Positions 10,701-23,723 of a stretch of 64,000 nucleotides of DNA are shown here, piece by piece. Source of the stretch: Avena insularis (lineage: Eukaryota > Streptophyta > Magnoliopsida > Poales > Poaceae); assembly GCA_023614405.1 (NCBI GenBank), contig CM042689.1, positions 305,265,132-305,329,131 of the forward strand, written 5' to 3'. The notes under the pieces are model-generated. The model made no database searches and was not told where the DNA came from. It was given only the letters and a program-made list of their open reading frames with translations. Made by a program: the position numbers and the translations under genes. Numbering within the stretch: the first letter of the stretch is position 1; the number at the start of each line of letters is the position of its first letter.

Positions 10701-11544
10701 GAGCCGCTACTCGCCCGGCCAGCTTCTGGACGTCGCGCAGGCACTCGGGTTTGCCGAGCTGGGCGATCGTGTCGATCTTTGTTGGGTTCGCCTCGATCCC
10801 TCGTTTGGAGACGACGTACCCCAGTAGTTGTCCGACGGGTACACCGAAGGTGCACTTGCCTGGGTTGAGCTTTATCTTGTATCTTCGCAGGTTGGCGAAG
10901 GTTTCCGCCAGGTCGGCGAGTAGGTCGCCTTGGCGAGCGGACTTCACGACCACATCGTCGATGTAGACGTGGATGTTGCGGCCAATTTGGCTCGCGAGGC
11001 ATTCTTGCATGCACCGCTGGTAGGTCGCCCCGGCGTTCTTGAGGCCGAAGGTCATGGCGGTGTAGCAGAAGGCTCCGAATGGCGTGATGAACGCCGTCTT
11101 CTCCTCGTCTTCGACAGCCATTTTGATCTGGTTATACCCAGAGTAGGCATCGAGGAAACATAGCGACTCCGAGCCCGCGGTTGAATCGATTATCTGGTCG
11201 ATCCGCGGGAGGACGAACTGCTCCTTTGGGCAGGCGCTGTTCAGGTTTGTGTAGTCGATACACATTCTCCAGGTCCCGTTTTTCTTCTCGACCAGGACTG
11301 GGTTTGCCAGCCACTTGGAGTACTTGATTGGCCGGATGAAGCCGGCAGCGAGTAGACGCTGCACTTCCTCGGCGATCGCTCGACGGCGTTCTTCATTAAA
11401 GGGTCAGACGGCGCTGATGTGTCGCACTTTGGGGTCGGCGTTCAGCTTGTGCTCAGCGAGCTCCCTGGGGACACCGGGCATGTCGGAGGGTTTCCATGCG
11501 AAGATGTCCCTGTTCTCACGGAGGAACTCGATGAGCGCGCCTTC
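10700..11544 (-). pseudogene. R reverse transcriptase
   Basis: Ty3/gypsy RT with the palm motif YIDDVVVKS (Asp pair at about 10954-10959), CIDYTNLNSACPK, LDAYSGYNQI and FGLKNAGATYQR, all intact. It shares one reading frame with the protease ORF. Two in-frame stops, TAG at 11545-11547 and TGA near 11403, lie between protease and RT in the stretch EFLRENRDIFAWKPSDMPG. Frameshift at about 10700 just after LAGRVA. Confidence 0.9.
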
Positions 11545-14500
11545 CTATGCTGGGCTCATGCCTGTCCCGATCGTCACCGTCTGGCTGGAGTCGCCTGGGA
11601 CCAGCTCGTCGGTGCGAGTGTGCGTTGTGGCCTCAAAGGTTGAGGTGTTTGCGCCCTCTGAGTTGGGCTTCTTGAGTATTGTGGGGTCGTCATTGTTGAC
11701 CCCGCTCGCGTACTTGGCGAGCTCATCGGCGTGATTAGTCTCCGCCGCGATGACTGCGTCGGCGAGCTCGGCTCCTTTGGCCTCGCACTCGGCGGCCATG
11801 TCCGGGTCGCCGTTGATGGTGATGACGCTGCACGGCCCGGGGAGCTTCATCGCGTTGTACGCGTAGTGGGGCGCTGCCATGAATTTAGCGAACGCCTGGC
11901 GCCCTAGGACGCAGTGGTAGGGGCTGTCGAAGGGCACCAGCTCGAAGACGATCTGCTCGGTGCGGAAGTTTGCCGGTGTGCCGAAGGTGACTGGCAGCGT
12001 GACCTTGCCGATCGGGTACGCCTTCCGACCGGAGACGATGTCGTGGAACGTGGTGTGGGTCGTCTCGATCATCGACTGCGGGAGCCGCAGCCGCCTGAAG
12101 GTGTCGAGGTAGAGGATGTTGATGGAGCTACCGCCGTCCATCAGTGTCTTGGGGAGCCAGTAGTCGCCAACCTTGGGCTTGACCACCAAGGCGACTCGTC
12201 CTGGGTACTCGATGCGCGGCGAGTGGTCTTGGCGGCTCCAGGTGATGGGCTGCTCCGACCAGTTCAGGAACTGGGGGACGTCTATTTGGGCCACCGCGTT
12301 GACGGCGACGGCGCGGGCGATGACCTTCTTCTCGCGCTTCGTGTTGAAGCCTGTGAAGGTGTGGAGCGAGCCGGCTACTTTGCCGAATTTTCCGCCATTT
12401 GGCGGGTCGTTGTCGGGGTCCTCCCGCGCTTGCCGTGCCTTCTCGATTTCCCTGAGGGTGTGGCAGTCGGCGGTGGTGTGCGTTGCGGGCTTCCCTTCCC
12501 TGCTATGGAACGCACATGGTTGATTAAGGAGGGCCGTGGGGTCGAACCTTGGCTTGTTCTTGTAGTTACCGCCGTCGCGGCGTTGCCCTCCGTCGCGGCG
12601 AAAGCTCTTGGGCTCGCGCTGCGCGTGCCCAGCGTTGGCGACGAAGTCGACTCGCCCGTCACTGCGGCGCTTGCCAGTGAGGTGAGTGCCGCTATAGCGT
12701 AGGTCGGTTCGGCGTCCGCCGTCGTTGCCGCCTGCGCGGCGTTGACCTCCTGACTCGTCGTCAGTTTCCTGGTTTGGGTCTTCCTCGGCGTACCGTTTGG
12801 CGATCTCGAGGAGGTCGGGGATGTTGTCGAGTGTGCGGGAGTGTCGCTTGAGCTTGGCGACTAGGGGCTCGTAGCGGCACGAGGTCTTGAAGCAATGGAT
12901 CGCGGTGTCCGGGTGGATGCCGACCGTGTTGTACCAAAGCTCTTGCCACCGTTGGACCCAGTTGCGGGTCGACTCGCGGGGTCCCTGGACGCACCGTTCC
13001 AGGTCCTCAATAGTGGTGGCGCGGGTGTAGGAGCACTCGAAGTGCACGGCGAAGCGTCGCGCATTTCCTCCCGTGAATCGACATCACCGGGAGAGTGTTG
13101 ATCCATCGCCGCACGCGTCCCCTCCATCATCAGGGGGAGGTAACGGGCGGCGAGCAGGTCAGTGTGACCCGCGATCCCCATCGCCATGAGGTATGTGTCG
13201 AGCCAGACGGCGGGGTCGTACGAGGAGTCGTACTTTTCTATCTCTTTTGGCACCTTGAAGTTTGGCGGGTACTTCTCGCCTCGGATCATTGGTCCGAAGC
13301 ACTTGGGTCCGAGTCGACTGAGCGACCCCATAGGCTCGCCGTCGCGGCGATTAGTTAGGGTGTGTCGCAAGTCGTCGGGCTGGCGTGCGCGCCAGCTTTG
13401 GTTGTTGATGATGTGGGTGCGGGCGTCGATGGGTTGCCCGTTGGCGGCGACAAGGTGGGTTGCCGGCCTGGGGTCGTTGGTGGAGAGTGCCGCGTTCGCG
13501 GGTCGGTGTTGGAGATGCAGCGGCTCTGGTGGCGGGCAGTTGAGGGTGTTTGCCGCCGCTGGGCGGCCGCTGGAGGCCGCTCTGCTTCCCGAGGAATGCG
13601 AGTATACTCGACCTGCCGAGTCGGCGCCCGCTTTTTGCTGCTCGACAGCCTTTGCGAGCAGGGCCCTGACGTATTGGATCTGTAGGGCGCCATCGCCCGT
13701 GGCTGTGATCTTGCTGCCGCTGCTCGCGCCACGAGGTTGTCCATTGGGGTGGAGAACAGTGGGAGGCCGTTTGCGTCTCGCTCCCGTGAGGAGACTACTA
13801 TCCGCGGCTGGTCCCTGGGAGGGGTGCGGTTGGGTGGTGGTGGGGCGCCCCTCGCCGTTGATCCTGGCGGGGGCCGGGCGCTTCCTCCTGGTGGCGCGTT
13901 CTCGCAGATCGCGCGTTCGGCCACGCGGGCCGGGTCGTCTTCGTCATCGAAGTTCAGGGCACGCCCTTGAACGGTGGGGTTCAGGCGTGACCTGATCCGC
14001 TGCTGGTGGTAGCGTGATAGCTCCTGCGCCGTCACCTGCTCGAGGCGAAATTTTTCGCCGCTTGCTCCTTGCACCGCCTCCGCCGATTTCAGGCGGAGTT
14101 CTCGACCTCCGTTGCCGTGGCGTTAGGAGGGATTGGGGTGGAGAAAGGGTCCTCCGGCGGATCGGCGCCGGTGGCCATGTAGGTCGCGGCGTGGCGACCG
14201 GTTCCGTCGCGGAGGTCGGCGGAGTTCTCCGACCCGGAGTCGAATTCGAAGATCCCGAGGATGGAGGGGTCCTCGAAGTCTCCCGCGTTGGAGACCTGGG
14301 TGATGGAGCCCGCGGACGAAGCCGCGGTGATGGATCCGGCGAGTGACGCCGGGGTCGCCGAGTCGGCGTCGTCGGTGAGGGCTGCATCCTCTGCGGCCGC
14401 CGAATTCCCGGCCACGTTGCTGTGGGCCGAGTTGTACTCGGAGGCGAGGCGATGGATCGTGCGGACCTGGCTCTCGGAGAGCCGATCGCGTGGCGGCGAC

Positions 14501-14655
14501 TCGCGGATGCGAGCCGAGTCCTCCGAGACGATGACGTCGGTGAGGCCGACGAAGAGGCTGATCGTGCCGATGGCGGGATCCTGTTGTGCGTGGTCGCGCG
14601 CCGCCGGGACGTAGCTGCTCGGCAAGATCTGGAGCATCTCACCGATTGCTATCAT
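11545..14655 (-). pseudogene. R gag and aspartic protease
   Basis: Minus strand from an ATG at 14655. Gag forms virus-like particles and the protease processes them. The frame changes near 14092, about 13700 and about 13050. The gag core is recognisable from KYPPNFKVPKEIEKYD and VWLDTYLMAMGIAG through CVQGPRESTRNWVQRWQELW, the retrotransposon gag motif. An Arg-rich segment and a Cys/His cluster (CAFHSREGKPATHTTADCH) follow. The protease active site is LMDGGSSINILY (Asp near 12136-12138), DGGSS in place of the commoner DTGAS, with VLGRQAF further on. The last frame is open for 500 codons (11545-13047). Confidence 0.88.
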
Positions 14656-14727
14656 GCGGCCGGTGGAGACCGTCTCGTTGATGGGCAGATTGGATCTCGC
14701 CGCAGAACACCGGCCAGACCGGCCAGG

Positions 14728-14744
14728 CCCCACGGTGGGCGCCA
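14728..14744 (-). promoter_or_regulatory. R primer-binding site
   Basis: Minus-strand TGGCGCCCACCGTGGGG starts one base after the 5' LTR. It has the TGGCGCC form of grass gypsy primer-binding sites; I do not assign the tRNA. Confidence 0.75.
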
Positions 14745-14745
14745 C

Positions 14746-15234
14746 TATCGTGGGAATGGTCACGGCAGATGCTGCAATCGGCAGCGAGTAGTAGAACAAA
14801 GGGCAAGGGCGGCCAGCCATCTGCGGTGCGAGATGAGGGCAAAGACACAGGGTTTTACCCAGGTTCGGCCCCCCGGAGGGTAAAGACCTACTCCTGCTAG
14901 ATTGTATTATGGAGGTGTTACAATGGGCGAGCTCGGTGGCTAGGCGGCGAGTCGCTAGGGTGTATGAGGGAACGTGTCTCTACTCACCCCTTAGGGAGGT
15001 TTATATAGGCTCACCTCCCCTAGGGTTTACATATCTCAACCGATTCGGTTACAGCTTTAGTAGTCGTTTAACCTAGTCCGACTGGGCCTATCTACTCGCG
15101 TGGGCCTTCAGCTTCCAGTCGCTCGGTACCTTGCTGGGCTTCAATCCACTCGCCGTTCTATAGGCCCACTCGCCAGCTCACGGGCCAGTCGGAAACGCCC
15201 TACTGGGTATACCCCAGTAGGCATATCCCCATCA
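14746..15234 (-). repeat. R 5' LTR
   Basis: 489 bases matching 4519-4988. Its inner terminal dinucleotide is TA on the plus strand (14746-14747) where the other LTR has TG, one transition in the terminal CA of the LTR. Confidence 0.92.
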
Positions 15235-15239
15235 CCAGG
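15235..15239. repeat. TSD of R, right copy (CCAGG)
   Basis: Matches 4514-4518 and fixes the right border of R at 15234. Confidence 0.9.
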
Positions 15240-15651
15240 GGGTCCTTATATATATACATATGGATTTTTAGGTCAATAGAACTCCGTGTGCGAAAGAATC
15301 GAATCGAGGAGGAAGTTAGCATGGGTGGCGCACCCACCAGGGCAAGCCACCTGGGCTAACTTGGGCCTCCTGGCCCTCCAAGTGGGATTCTTGTGTTCCA
15401 GATGCTTCTCGTGGATAAATATTGGCATTCCCAAAAGCGCATGTCCATTTGACTTCGTATAGGTCTTGAAACATCAAAAACATTGAAAACAGGGTTTTCT
15501 GCCCTGCAAGGTTATAGCCAAAATAAAGGGGATCATTGGTAAATCCCCAAATATTAATATAAAACATGGATATAACATTATATATGATGAAAATATGTGG
15601 GAAAACATGTTAACAAACTACAAAGTTCATGTATGCATTTTACATGCATCA
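15240..15651 (-). repeat. P 3' LTR, inner part
   Basis: Colinear with about 48150-48571. Ends ACATGCATCA on the plus strand, next to the polypurine tract of P (minus-strand AAGCTTGGGGATGT). Confidence 0.9.
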
Positions 15652-16342
15652 ACATCCCCAAGCTTAACCTATGCTTGTCCTCGAGCATGAAGGTGATAAA
15701 ACTAAACATGGACTTTGGAGTTTGTTACTTTTGCTTCCTTCGTTATCATGTAGAGTTCATATGCTCGATTCCTTTCAATGAAACATAATATGCAAGTGTA
15801 CTATCAAGTTGTATATTTTACACATCTATAAATAAGTTGAACAATAAGTGATAGTGTGATAAAACAAATGATGAACAAAATAAACCTTCAAGCACACTTT
15901 GATGAACCTATAGAATTAGAGACTCTTTTCATGATTGGCATTGGTTTTTCATGCCTTTATTTTTCGGCCACTTCTTAGTTTCATTCCCTTGACTCGAAGA
16001 CTCACTTCTTAGTTTTATGTCTTCCCTTGATATGTTTTGCACCCATACCGAAAGTAAGCATTGAATACATATGGTAATCCTCCATAAAGAATGTAAAATA
16101 AAAAATTGAGCTATGTAGTTCATGTCAACAATACTAGTAAGGATGGAGTTCCAAGTATCTTCTATTTTCAAAGCTTCATATGGTTTATGTGCTAAACATC
16201 TTACAAGTTGATTGTTTCATGAAACCTAGTTTATGACCTTGCACTCCACATGCTACTCAACTCAGGCCTCTCATTGTATAGTCATGTTGGCCTATGAAAC
16301 CGCATCACTGAAGTACCTCTTTCCCCTGTGTAGCTATATGCC
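15652..16342 (-). other. P interior, noncoding 3' part
   Basis: AT-rich, no coding frame. Begins with the polypurine tract beside the LTR. The last five bases (ATGCC, 16338-16342) are the left TSD of the inserted Q solo LTR. Confidence 0.8.
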
Positions 16343-17892
16343 TAATACGTCGTAAACGTATCTATAATTTTTTATGTTCCATGCTTGTTTAGTATCCACT
16401 TTGCTTTGCTTTGTCTACACTCTAAGGTATTTTTATACATTTTCTGGGACTAACCTATTAACAAGATGCCGCAGTGCCAGCTGCCTGTTTTCTGCTATTT
16501 TTGGTTTCAGAATAGCTAGTAAGGAAATATTCTTGGAATTGGACATGACAAAATCTAGAGTCAATATTTCACCAAAGAGAACACGGAGTTTAGAGGAGAG
16601 ACGGAGGGGCGCACACGCTGGCCGCGCCAGGGCAGGGTGTGGGACCCCTGGCCTCCCTCCTACCTCGCCTTCGCCTATAAAAGTCCCCCGATGCCAAAAC
16701 CCTATGTACCTGATCAGATCTCCACGAAACAGTCTGTAGTCGCCGCCACCATTGTACCTAGATCGAGGGGAATCTAAAGCACTTCCCGGCACCCTGCCAG
16801 AGGGGAGAGATCATCTAGGAGGCCTTCTTCATCACCATGCCAGCCTCCGGTATGATGCGTGAGTAGTTCACCCTTGGACTATGGGTCCATACAGTAGCTA
16901 CATGGTTGTTTCTCCTCCTTTGTGCTATCATGTTTAGATCTTGTGATCTCCGTTCATGATCAAGATCATCTATTGTAATCATGCATGTTGTGTTTGTGGG
17001 GATCCGATGGATATTGAGATACCATGTTAGATTGATTATTGATTATATCATGTCTTATTGATTATTGATTCTACCATGTCCGTGTTGTTTGTGATCTTGC
17101 ATTCTCTCCGTTGCTAGTAGCTATCTTGGCCAAGTAGATACTAGTGACTCCAAGAGGGAGTATTTATGCTCGATAGTGGGTTCATGCCTCTATTAAATCT
17201 GGGGAAGTGATAGGAATCACTAAGGTTATACATGTGTTGTTGCTACTAGGGAGAAAACAACAATCTTTTGTTCATGGAACAATTGTATTGTTTACTTTAC
17301 ACACATTGCTTAATGCAGTTATCCGTTGCTTGCAACTTAATACTGGAGGGGGTTCGGATGATAACCTGAAGGTGGATTACTAGTCATAGATGTAGTTGGA
17401 TGGCGGTCTATGGTATATTATTGTAATTACAAATCAAATCTCATAGGAATCTTGAATGTCTAGTATTTGCATTGTTATGCCTTGCTTAGTCCTGTCAATT
17501 GCCCCGCTATAATTTGTTCACCCGGCATGTTATGTTATTTATCTTAAGGAGAGCACCTCTAGTGAACTATGGACCCCGGTCCAATATTTACCATTTTTAC
17601 ATCATTTACTATTACGGTTTACTTTCTACAAGCAACCATTACCTTCCACATTGTATGTTTAATCCTTTATTTTTAGCAAACCAGTGAGAATGACAACCTC
17701 ACTGTAAGTTGGGGCAAAGTCTTGAGTTTGTGTTGTGTAGGATTCCAAGTTGCTAGCAACACCTTGGAGTTATTTCCTTGCTCCTACTAGTTCGATAACC
17801 TTGGTTTCATAACTGAGGGAAAACTTGCCGTTGTGCTCATCATACCTTCCTCTTAGGGTCTACCAACGAAGCTCTACTACTGAGCCACGTCA
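16343..17892 (+). mobile_element. Q-family solo LTR 1
   Basis: 1550 bases starting TAATACGTCGTAAACGTATC and ending CCACGTCA, flanked by ATGCC at 16338-16342 and 17893-17897. Homologous over its length to 50317-51874 and to 38589-40085. The first dinucleotide is TA, a transition from TG. No internal region or second LTR is attached, so this is a recombination product (solo LTR). Confidence 0.92.
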
Positions 17893-17897
17893 ATGCC

Positions 17898-19572
17898 CCC
17901 ATTTTTATTGTATTTTTTTGCTTATTCATTCATGTATTCATTTATCATAAGATATAATATATTTCCTTGGTTGTGTTCAAGGTGGGAGGGGAGCAGTATC
18001 TCTACTCCAGAAGAACAAGAAAAACAGACATATGAATCATATCAATAAGGATCATCATGTTTTAAGTTTCCACCATGTCATGCATGGTTTTGACTAGCGA
18101 TTCAGGAGCGTTTTCTACCAACATGCCTACTCCAGTGTGCACACTTCATTTCACATTGGTGCAATCCATAGGTAGAACTTAAACATGATTAATTATCAAC
18201 ATTCAACATTGAAATCTTGTGCCATGCCATCATGGTTTAGCCAACAACAACTAATAAGATGTGAAGCACAAAAATTTCCATAGTGGTATCACCCCAAACC
18301 TTACTTTCTTATGAGCTTTAAAATACATAAAAAGGTGTTTTTAAGAATGTTTGCAGGATTAGCATACATACTATACTTTGAAGTATATTTTTCCACAAGT
18401 AGGTGGATATTCCTAGTCTAGTTTTAAGGGGCTTCGAACAAGTCTTAGCTTGTGTAGAAAAAGGCTTAGCAAAAAGAGATCTAAGGAGTGTGCCATCTAG
18501 TTTATGATGTCAACATTTATTTTCTCACCTTGCTTCTTAATCTTGAACATAAATACACACAAGAAATATATACAAATTAATAGGCATAATACAGATCATG
18601 CTTCATATAAAGCACTTGAGCTTAAGAACTATACATAATATGAATTTCAGCTTTTTTATCTCCCCTTTTCTTTTATTCCATGGCATTATTTTTTCAGCTT
18701 TAATCCCATTAAGGTAAATTTTATTTTCAGTATCTGATCATAAACATTTATAAAAATGGTGGTGGTCTTTTTTAATGCAAAACAAAATTAAAATGGCAAA
18801 CATACGCTCCAAGTTTATATGATAGTTCTATGTTGCTCAAAAAACAAATTTTAGAGGTTTTCAAACCGAGACTTTAAGTAGGTCCAGTGGGGTGCCTTGG
18901 GTATCCCCAAGCTTATGGTTTGCACCATCCTTGGATTGCTCTTGGTGTGATGTTCCTATATTCCCTGATAAAAAACTTCAACACAAAACTTTTTCTCCCA
19001 TCTCTTTTCTCAGAGGTGACATTAGTGGCACAAGAGTATAATAGTTGTTGCATATATATCAAAGAAAAAATTATTTAAAAATGTTCTAGCAAGCATATAA
19101 TGTTCCTACATATCCCTAGCATATAATATGACTCATAAAAATCATTTTAGAACACTTGGGAATGGTTAAAACAAAGCATAGAAAAATCTGTCCAGATTTT
19201 CAACAGCAGAAAAACGAATTTGTTTATAGCACTTAGACATGTCAAGAATTTTAGCCAATTTTTGTGCATACAGAGGATGAAAATTTGTAAATTCTATTTA
19301 AATTTGAGCGCAATCGGAGTTACATAAAAAATATAAATTCTTGCACTGAAAACTGTTCTACAGAAATTTGTTGCTCCATATGTTTAGCAACTTTTAAAAC
19401 ATCCAAAATGGGTTCTACTTGGTACTTTATTAAAAATTACTGGAAGAAAACCAAAACAAAACTCTATTGATACATCAAGAGTTCAAAATGAAAATCTAAA
19501 AGAAAAATAACAGGGTTGCCTCCCACAAAGCGCTTTCTTTATAGCCATATAGCTAGGCTTTACTTACTTGGT
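17898..19572 (-). other. P interior, noncoding middle part
   Basis: AT-rich stretch without pol coding, between the end of protease and the 3' LTR. It includes the minus-strand GTGGGAGGCAACCC motif that often marks the end of coding sequence in Athila-like elements of pooids. No gene seen. Confidence 0.75.
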
Positions 19573-19737
19573 TTAGGTGATATGAAATTCATGTGGTAGC
19601 TTGAGCTTCTTTGCTTCCTCCTTCTTCCCTGGAAAGTGTTCCATACATTTCTTGTGAGGAAATTGCAACTTCACATTTCCTTCTTTTGTATCAATGACTG
19701 CACCTGTGGTTCTACCAAGTATTATATGACTTGAGGG
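19573..19737 (-). pseudogene. P protease C-terminal tail
   Basis: Minus-strand frame MGSNPSSHIILGR followed by TTGAVIDTKEGNVKLQFPHKK, typical of Athila protease C-termini. The usual PFLRT after ILGR is shortened. It terminates at 19573 and is not followed by reverse transcriptase. The upstream part lies at 40385 onward, on the far side of the nested inserts. Confidence 0.8.
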
Positions 19738-19984
19738 ATTGCTCCCATAGTTTAAAAAACTGAACCAGACCATCATTGAACCGAAAAGCCCGGAACCAGC
19801 AGCCTTGGCGGTTTCTTAAGTGCACTACATCGGACCTGCCACCAAACTGGGATAAATCGGCCAAACCGGGTGGTTCTCTCACAAACTGGCTAAATAATCG
19901 GGATATAAACCGGACAGTCGAACCAGCAGAAGGTGTGATACGTCATAATATAATTTTTGATGTTCCATGCTTGTTTAGTATCTA

Positions 19985-19989
19985 CTTTG
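19985..19989. repeat. TSD of W, left copy (CTTTG)
   Basis: CTTTG at 19985-19989 and 38584-38588 border W exactly at its TG...CA ends. Confidence 0.9.
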
Positions 19990-21051
19990 TGATATGCCCA
20001 ATTTGCATCACCTTTCTATATCATAATTTACCTCTATTCATTGATATTTATCTTATTATGAGGTATTGATTATGTCTTTTCCACTGTTTATGCATGTTTG
20101 ATGATTCTTGGGGATGGACTGCTGGAGTCTGGATTCTGATGGAAAAGAAGGCGTTTTGATGCAATTTCGCGAAGATCATAAAAATACCAGAAAAATATGG
20201 AAACGTTTTATTTTCCCAGAAGACGAAGGAAGCCAAAAGGAGGGACGAAGAGGGGCCATAGGGGGCCACACCCCCCTAGGCGCGGGCCCACCTGACCCCG
20301 CGCCTAGGGCAGGTGTGGCCCACCTGCCCGGCTCCTGGCTCCGCCCCTTCGCCTATATCTTCCCTACGAAACCCTAAGGCCAGGGGAGCGAACACAGATA
20401 GATTTCTGCCGCCTCTGGGGGCGGAAAACACCAAGAGAGAAAGATCTCTCCGACAGACAGATTTCTGTCGGGGGAATTCCTTCCTGGAGAGGGGAGATCG
20501 TCACCATCAACACCCTCATCAAGCTAGGCTTCATCGGTATCATCATCATCATCCACACCATCATCTCCACCAGCACCATCATCATCACTCCGTCCTGCTG
20601 TAACAATTGTGTTGGATATTGCTTTAGTTCTTATGGGAAAGTTTCCCAGTGTTAATTACTATTGTAGTTGATGCTTGTGAGTGGAACCATTGGATTATTG
20701 TTTATGTTCAGATTGTTATCCATTACCATATCATCTTTGATCTTGATCCATATGATGTCTTATGAGTAGTTCGTCTAGTTCTTGAGGACATGGGAGAAGT
20801 CATGTTGTTATTAGTGGATCTGTGTTGAGTTATTATTCAATGGTTTAGTATTTAAGTTGTGGTGTTATTCTTCTAGTGGTGTCATGTGAACGTCGACAAC
20901 ATGACACTTCACCATTTATGGGCCAAGGGGAATGCATTGTGTATTTGGCTACTAATTATGGGGTTGCCGGAGTGACAAAAACCTAAACCCCCGTTAGGAC
21001 ACCATTGCATAAGGGAGCGTAGGATCTCAGAGTTTAAGGCTATGGTTAGAT
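19990..21051 (+). repeat. W 5' LTR, first part
   Basis: Starts TGATATGCCCAATTTGCATC, matching TGATACGCCCAATTTGCATC at 37077. Contains a CAT-rich microsatellite near 20534-20590 that gives spurious His-rich reading frames. Ends at 21051 with the TSD of C. Confidence 0.95.
21047..21051. repeat. TSD of C, left copy (TAGAT)
   Basis: TAGAT at 21047-21051 and 29030-29034. Removing C rejoins GGTTAGAT|TTATATC exactly as in the W 3' LTR near 38140. Confidence 0.95.
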
Positions 21052-22408
21052 TGTTGGGAATATGCCCTAGAGGCAATCATGTATGATGATATTTCCCATT
21101 GTATTCATAAATATATTAGTCCTTGTATAAACATCTGATGTATATCATTAAATATGTGATTCGGTTGTGGAACTATGCATTCATGTTGTTTGTACTAAAT
21201 ATCCTTGGTCATTGAGGTTGTGCTGGACACACAACATAGAACAATGTGAAAGTTGGCTTAATGACTCGGTTCCACTTGTCATGGGCATGGAGATGCTATT
21301 CCAACTTACACAGACTCGGCTAAAGAGTTTAGCGAGTCGGATTGACCCATATTGAGGTACAACGAACTAGCTGTCATTTGTATATCTCAATCAATGTAAT
21401 CCTTAGACCTGAGGTTGTTGCATAGTCCGAGTTGAGGATCACCGACTTAGGTTCACAACGTTGATCCGTGAATCGGCTTATAAAGGCGGTTCGGTCGACT
21501 GAGAATCAAGCTGCGTGATGTGAATAACCAAGATGGGATTTTGCCCCTCCACTCGAAGAGATATTCTCTGGGCCCTCTCGTGAGATATGATTCGGAAAGC
21601 ATGGCCATGCACGACTCGGTTAAGTGTTAACCGAGGCGATCGACTAAGAGTTAGTCGGGTGAATTACTTATCTCGGATCAAGAAGAGAGTCGGACTATTT
21701 AAGGGATGACATATATTCGCCTATAGTCTGACAAGGTATATCGTGAGGCAAAAGGGACTCGGACGCAAGTCGCATTAGAAAGGCAAGTCGTCATGACTCT
21801 TTGGTACTTGGGAGTCGGCACGTTCTGCTAGGAGCCGCTACCGACTGATCGATTGAGAGTCGGAATCCTATCGTGTCCAAGTAGCCATGAGCCTGCGGGG
21901 TCACACACTTAAGAGCGGGAGAATGTTCGGATTGGATCTGAACCTGTAATCTGGTTGGGTTGGACCTAAACCGGATTAGGACTGAGTTAGTGAGTTGGAC
22001 TCACGGTGACTGGTGTTATATGGGCTTTAGTGAATGGGTCACGCGAGCAGAGCCCACGTTCACTCCCTATATAAAGTGGAACACCTTAACCCAGAAAGGT
22101 TAATCGTTGTTCGGTTAGGTCATTCCATGTGTTGGAAACCCTAGCTCCGCAGCAGTCCTGCCGCCGTAATGAACCTAGCAGTTCGCCGCCGGCGCTCCTC
22201 CTTGTACGTGTGGATACCAGCAGAGGTGCTGTGCGATCAGCACCAGGACGATCGGATCGTGAGGACTGCACTGCATCAACTGACGCGCTTCATCGGTAAT
22301 CCGCAACTGCGCGTCTAGTGGTAAACCTCGTGGCCTTCTACCTCAGCTAGATCTTGGGATCACCGCGTTAGAGGAAAAGTTTTTGTTTTATCTCTGTGTG
22401 GCCCAACA
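21052..22408 (+). repeat. C 5' LTR
   Basis: 1357 bases, TG...CA ended, with CTATATAAAGTGG near 22068 as a likely TATA box. It should drive transcription of C. Confidence 0.95.
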
Positions 22409-22409
22409 G

Positions 22410-22421
22410 TGGTATCAGAGC
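22410..22421 (+). promoter_or_regulatory. C primer-binding site (initiator tRNA-Met)
   Basis: TGGTATCAGAGC one base after the LTR is complementary to the 3' end of plant initiator methionine tRNA, the standard copia primer. The leader 22422-23723 that follows has no supported coding sequence. Confidence 0.9.
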
Positions 22422-23723
22422 AATAGCTTCTGGTTTTAGGCTCGAGATCTCGCATATGTGATATGCGGTAGGATGTAGATGAGATCTATATGCTGTTTGG
22501 TGGTCGATCTATGAGATAGATCGGTTTTGTACGAAGTTGATTGGATCAACTGTACTCGGAGAATGGTAGATCTGATTTCCGTGATCATACTGCTAAGGTC
22601 GTGGAACGACATACCCCTACCGGTCGGCTTCCGCCATCGGGGTAGACTGTGACACATAAATCCAGAAGCGGTGATCGAAGATCAAAGAGTTTGATCGAAT
22701 CGGAACGATGGTCGGAATCCATGTCCGGATCCATGAACAGCTGCCCCTTCGATCCCCGCCCGCTATCCGGCTAGCGGGACCGCCGGCTTCGCCCTGTCGT
22801 AGCGCCTTAGATATCGTTGCGAGTTTCACAACGCCGGTAGATATTGTATCTATGCATAACTTGTTTTTGCAGGAAGTTGTGAATGGTATGGTTCATGTGC
22901 ATGTGATGTATGTGTGTAATCCATACGTGATCTGCGAATCACGGTTTTTGTCAGCCGGCTGGATCCTAGGTGCTGTCATTTTATTGTATTACGACCTGCG
23001 TGTCGGATTCTCTATGTAATTTACTTTACTAAGCTAGTGTAGTTGTTTGGAGAACCCGAAAGGCATGCAAGACGTTGTACATGTCGGCGACATGGTGTAA
23101 GACGGCAAGTGACAAGAGTTGGCACGAGTCGGATTACAGGCTTTGTGGAGATGGAGATCGCCATGAAGAGAGCCATACCATTTCACAATATAGTTGCTTG
23201 ATTTTGTGTTATTGTTATGTCTCAGTTTTACCTCTATTAGATAGTCGGTAAAATTTAATCCCTCAAAGAAGGTCTAGTCGGTTTTCCCGCCAGTGTTTGC
23301 ACCATCACAAGTCGGACATTTTTGGTAGTGGGCTCATAAAATTGAGGTGCTGCCAATTCTTTCCGACTAGGTGGGTTCGAGTTGGACTCTTACTGTAGAA
23401 ACACTCGGTAAGCTAGATGGGTCTATCACAACGGTTGTGGGACTCGAGGAAAAGTCGGATGGGAGCCGGGGCATGTGATGCCACCCGTCCAACAGGAGTC
23501 GCATGAGATGCGATTGACAAGGAGTTGTCTACCTAGATCACTTGGCGGCTAGCGGTGATGCTAAAGCTCACTAGCCGACTTGCTTATTTAGGATCCTGAA
23601 TCACTAAGTAACCATCGGAGGGGTGTTGGTTCTAGTGGGAGCATTAAATATTAAAATGTTTAATATGCTTGCTCTTTTATGGATACATGTCTTAAGTGTT
23701 TTGCATATTTTCTGTTGTAGATC

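Larger units (their letters stand above)
4519..15234 (-). mobile_element. R: Tat-lineage gypsy retrotransposon with antisense gene
   Basis: 10.7-kb minus-strand element with 5' LTR 14746-15234, PBS, gag, protease, RT, RNase H, a second RNase H, integrase, then a plus-strand (antisense) gene, polypurine tract and 3' LTR 4519-4988. The second, archaeal-type RNase H and the antisense Transposase_28 gene place it in the Tat lineage. It is GC-rich compared with the AT-rich P, W and Q. The pol frame is broken by a few frameshifts and three in-frame stops. It inserted into the P 3' LTR after the segmental duplication, because the P LTR of copy B has no such insert. Confidence 0.93.

Noticed and set aside
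11914..12702. 262-codon plus-strand frame, and similar long frames at 13186-13995 and 9427-9987
   Set aside because: Antisense shadows of R gag/pol in GC-rich DNA; the minus-strand frames carry the known motifs.
20364..20606. His/Met-rich frames in the W LTRs (also 37463-37744)
   Set aside because: Produced by a CAT microsatellite in LTR sequence.
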